Shown here: one piece after another, positions 5,476-7,141 of the stretch
How positions within the stretch are numbered: position 1 is the first letter of the stretch
How the letters are laid out: every line of letters starts with the position of its first letter
Assembly: GCA_017389885.1 (NCBI GenBank)
Contig: JAFPDR010000103.1
Span: forward strand, 1-7,141
Reading direction: 5' to 3'
DNA: 7,141 nucleotides
From: Kiritimatiellia bacterium
GTDB taxonomy: Bacteria; Verrucomicrobiota; Kiritimatiellia; RFP12; UBA1067
Made by a program: the position numbers and the translations under genes
The notes under the pieces: generated by a model
The model's database searches: none
Seen by the model: the letters and a program-made list of their open reading frames with translations, nothing else
Told to the model about the DNA's origin: nothing

Positions 5476-6818
5476 TTCTCGCCCTCGCATTTCTTCTCGC
5501 GGCCGCGGAGCCCTCCGTGCAGACGGACGGAGAGGCGTGGAACGAAGGCGTCGAGTACTACCGCGCCGGAGACGCGACGAACGCGCTCCGCGTGCTGCGT
5601 CCGCTCCTCCTCTCGCGCACCCACGGCGCGCGCGCCGCGGAGGTGGTCGCGAAGCTCGAGTTCGAGAAGGGCGACCTCGAGGAGGCCGCGAGCGCGGCGC
5701 AGATCGCGCTCAGGGCCGCGCCGGACGATCCGAAGGCGAACAGGAACTTCACGAGGGCGACGGACAGGCTGCCCGCGGTACGCGAGGAGGAGCACCTCAA
5801 GGCGGTGCTCAAGGCGGCGGAGGGAAAGGACCCCGGCGCGCTGCTTCTCGCGGCGACGAAGGACTGCCGCGCGCTGATGGCGGAGTCGGGCACGTACAGG
5901 ACGAACCGCGCGGAGAAGGCGGTCGCGCTCGCGGATGCGCTCTCGAAGCGGGCGGAGAGGCTCGCGGACGCGTGGATTCCCGTGCGGGAGCTCATCGCGC
6001 AGTCCGTCACGAACGAGGAGCAGGCCGCGACCATATCGGCGCAGATCGAAGCCGCGCGGAAGAAGACGAAGGAGTCCGCGCAGAAGCTCGGCGACCTTGA
6101 TCCGGAGGCGTATCCGCTCCTCTCCGACGCGGAGAACGACTTCACGCGGTTCGTGAAGCTGACGGTGATGCCTCCGGCCGCGATGGAAGAGGACCTCGTC
6201 GCGCAGTCGAACGCGTGGATGGACGTCGATGCGTTCAACGGACGCGGCTGGCAGCAGGAGGCGCTCGACTACACGCGCGCGTTCCGCGCGAAGTTCCCGG
6301 CGTGGGCGAAGGCGTACGAGCAGCAGGCGCAGAGCGACACGAACAAGCCTCCGTTCACCGCCGAGGACCAGGCGAAGGTGTCCGCCCTCGCGACGGAGCT
6401 CGAGAAGCTCCAGATCGGATGCGTCGACAAGTCGCTTCCGCCGGACCAGGAGGAGTCGCTCAGGATAATCAACGAGATACGCGAGCTTCTGCCGAAGGAC
6501 AAGAGCGGCGGCGGACAGAGCCAGCAGCAACAGCAGAAGAACAACCAGGAGCAGCAGAACCAGCAGCAGCAAAAACAGAACGACCAGCAGCAGAATCAGC
6601 AAAACCAGGACCAGCAGCAGGACCAGAACAACGGACAGGACGAGAAGGACGACCAGCAGAAGGACGACCAGGAAGGGGACGAGGGGGAGGAGAACCCCGA
6701 GGATCAGGAGATAGAAGCCGTTCTGAAGAAGGCGCAGGAGCGCAGCGACGAACACGAGGCGGAGAAGAAGGCGCGCATGCGCAAGGCGCCGCTCCCTCCG
6801 AACGAGCGCGACTGGTAG
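5472..6818 (+). CDS. TPR protein with Gln/Asn-rich acidic tail, possibly BatC-like
   Basis: Function is not established. The 448-residue product begins at a TTG overlapping the pyrF stop (TTGA), 8 nt after AAGGAG. Residues 2-13 (ILALAFLLAAAE) form a very short hydrophobic segment without basic residues, so it may be an atypical signal peptide or anchor. Residues 21-84 make about two tetratricopeptide-type helical pairs (AWNEGVEYYRAGDATNALRV, then LEFEKGDLEEAASAAQIALR). Residues 100-340 are mostly helical and Ala/Glu/Lys-rich, without a domain I can name. Residues 349-389 are almost all Gln and Asn, 390-413 are mostly acidic, and a charged helix (414-437) leads to the end PPNERDW. TPRs, a Gln/Asn/Asp tail and a terminal basic-Asp-Trp are features I associate with BatC of Bacteroidota-type aerotolerance (bat) loci, but no batA, batB, batD or batE gene is in view, so this is a hypothesis. 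It is probably cotranscribed with pyrF. Confidence 0.75.
   Translation: MILALAFLLAAAEPSVQTDGEAWNEGVEYYRAGDATNALRVLRPLLLSRTHGARAAEVVAKLEFEKGDLEEAASAAQIALRAAPDDPKANRNFTRATDRLPAVREEEHLKAVLKAAEGKDPGALLLAATKDCRALMAESGTYRTNRAEKAVALADALSKRAERLADAWIPVRELIAQSVTNEEQAATISAQIEAARKKTKESAQKLGDLDPEAYPLLSDAENDFTRFVKLTVMPPAAMEEDLVAQSNAWMDVDAFNGRGWQQEALDYTRAFRAKFPAWAKAYEQQAQSDTNKPPFTAEDQAKVSALATELEKLQIGCVDKSLPPDQEESLRIINEIRELLPKDKSGGGQSQQQQQKNNQEQQNQQQQKQNDQQQNQQNQDQQQDQNNGQDEKDDQQKDDQEGDEGEENPEDQEIEAVLKKAQERSDEHEAEKKARMRKAPLPPNERDW
6516..6638 (+). repeat. CAG-rich low-complexity tract encoding Gln/Asn-rich tail
   Basis: In-frame runs of CAG with interspersed AAC, AAT, GAC and CAA codons encode residues 349-389 of the TPR protein. 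The units are irregular (CAGCAG, AACCAG, GACCAG) rather than an exact tandem array. On the other strand the tract reads as CTG leucine codons and generates a spurious Leu-rich frame. The coding then shifts to acidic GAC/GAG codons up to about 6710. Confidence 0.85.
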
Positions 6819-6858
6819 GCTCAATTCCCCACGAGCGGCTATCCGTCCGGGATGGCCG

Positions 6859-6917
6859 ACTTCCGCGACTGAACGGATATCGCAACTATCTTCCGGCTGC
6901 GCACAAGTCGCGGAAGT
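6859..6917. repeat. 12-bp perfect inverted repeat upstream of the AAA-ATPase gene
   Basis: ACTTCCGCGACT (6859-6870) and AGTCGCGGAAGT (6906-6917) are exact reverse complements with a 35-nt spacer. A second pair, TATCCGT (6840-6846) with ACGGATA (6873-6879), interlocks with the first. The right arm ends four bases before the -10 hexamer, so the repeat could be an operator, a terminator for the pyrF-TPR unit, or both. Only TTTGG follows, not a long T tract. The rest of the 116-bp gap (6819-6934) shows nothing else. Confidence 0.65.
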
Positions 6918-6918
6918 T

Positions 6919-6927
6919 TGGTATAAT
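6919..6927 (+). promoter_or_regulatory. Extended -10 promoter of the AAA-ATPase gene, predicted leaderless
   Basis: TGGTATAAT with TATAAT at 6922-6927 and exactly 7 nt to the ATG at 6935. The flanking AAGTTTGGTATAAT closely matches AAATTTGGTATAAT before the lipoprotein gene. No -35 is evident; 6898-6904 lies just inside the right edge of the inverted-repeat spacer. Confidence 0.72.
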
Positions 6928-6934
6928 ACGTGGC

Positions 6935-7141
6935 ATGAACAGACGCTTCAGCATGGAAGGACTTCTGCCGCCGCCCGTGGGGACGAGCGACTGGGCGAGG
7001 TTTTCGCGCACTTCCTACTGCGTGGACAAGACGCTGATACTGAAAGACCTCATCGACTCGGAGTCGACGGTGGTTCTCTTCACGCGCCCGAGGCGCTTCG
7101 GCAAGACGACCGTCATGGAGATGATCCGCGCGTTCTACGAG
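6935..7141 (+). CDS. AAA-ATPase-like protein (PF09820-type), N-terminal part, 3' end outside window
   Basis: The first 69 residues are visible. The segment YCVDKTLILKDLIDS (28-42) followed by VVLFTRPRRFGKTTVMEM (46-63) is the signature of the AAA-ATPase-like family (Pfam PF09820), whose members usually read 'YVDKT..I..LI......LFTRPRRFGKTL.M'. RPRRFGKT (51-58) is the family's P-loop: Gly56, Lys57 and Thr58 are retained, while the first glycine of a classical Walker A is replaced. Complete members run to several hundred residues and often carry a C-terminal PD-(D/E)XK nuclease-like domain (PF08011), which would lie beyond the window. Their function is not well established; they are often multicopy in gut anaerobes. 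ATG 6935 is supported by the promoter spacing; Met7 is a less likely alternative. Confidence 0.85.
   Translation, partial: MNRRFSMEGLLPPPVGTSDWARFSRTSYCVDKTLILKDLIDSESTVVLFTRPRRFGKTTVMEMIRAFYE

Noticed and set aside
4887..6824. A 645-codon open frame on the - strand with a Leu/Val-rich N-terminal region
   Set aside because: It lies opposite pyrF and the TPR gene, both supported by motifs or ribosome sites. The leucine run is the complement of the CAG tract, and its presence reflects high GC with few stop codons.
1..7141. Search for tRNA genes, CRISPR repeats, transposase genes or insertion-sequence ends
   Set aside because: No clover-leaf-like segment, regularly spaced repeats, transposase motifs or flanking target duplications were seen.

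Overview
The window is a compact stretch of GC-rich bacterial DNA with all supported genes on the + strand. I recognise eight protein-coding genes, two of them cut by the window edges, and no RNA genes, insertion sequences or CRISPR arrays. The organism is probably an anaerobic, polysaccharide-degrading bacterium of the PVC group (Verrucomicrobiota/Kiritimatiellota-like). This is inference from three points: a short ParE-type topoisomerase B subunit like those of Bacteroidota and PVC bacteria, a secreted GH28 pectinase-family enzyme, and an AAA-ATPase of the 'RPRRFGKT' family that is often multicopy in gut anaerobes. No marker in the window settles the phylum.

Layout. (1) Positions 1-363 hold the C-terminal part of the 16S rRNA m3U1498 methyltransferase RsmE, closed by a perfect 10-bp hairpin. 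(2) Positions 469-1638 are a two-gene unit: a small lipoprotein of unknown family, then the tRNA 2'-O-methyltransferase TrmJ. (3) Positions 1706-4716 hold a type IIA topoisomerase B subunit (ParE-like) and, two bases after its stop, a secreted GH28 glycoside hydrolase. (4) Positions 4780-6818 hold pyrF (orotidine-5'-phosphate decarboxylase), overlapped at its stop codon by the TTG start of a TPR protein with a Gln/Asn-rich, acidic tail that resembles BatC. (5) From 6935 an AAA-ATPase-like gene begins and runs off the end.

The clearest signal beyond the genes is promoter architecture. Each of the four internal transcription units begins with a perfect TATAAT. In three (lipoprotein-trmJ, parE-GH28, AAA-ATPase) the box is the extended form TGGTATAAT, there is no recognisable -35, and the ATG lies only 7-8 nt after the hexamer, so the predicted transcript starts at or within 1-2 nt of the ATG (leaderless). 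The fourth, pyrF, lacks the TG extension, has a possible TTG-type -35, leaves an 18-nt leader and carries a Shine-Dalgarno sequence. Inverted repeats lie at the ends of three units, and two of them end 4-5 bp before the next gene's -10 box, suggesting fused terminator/promoter or operator sites.

The genes are mostly housekeeping (rRNA and tRNA methylation, DNA topology, pyrimidine synthesis) interleaved with envelope or secreted proteins. I see no convincing novel multi-gene system. The least explained items are the lipoprotein, the BatC-like protein outside a visible bat operon, the GH28 gene coupled to a topoisomerase gene, and the AAA-ATPase with its inverted-repeat promoter.
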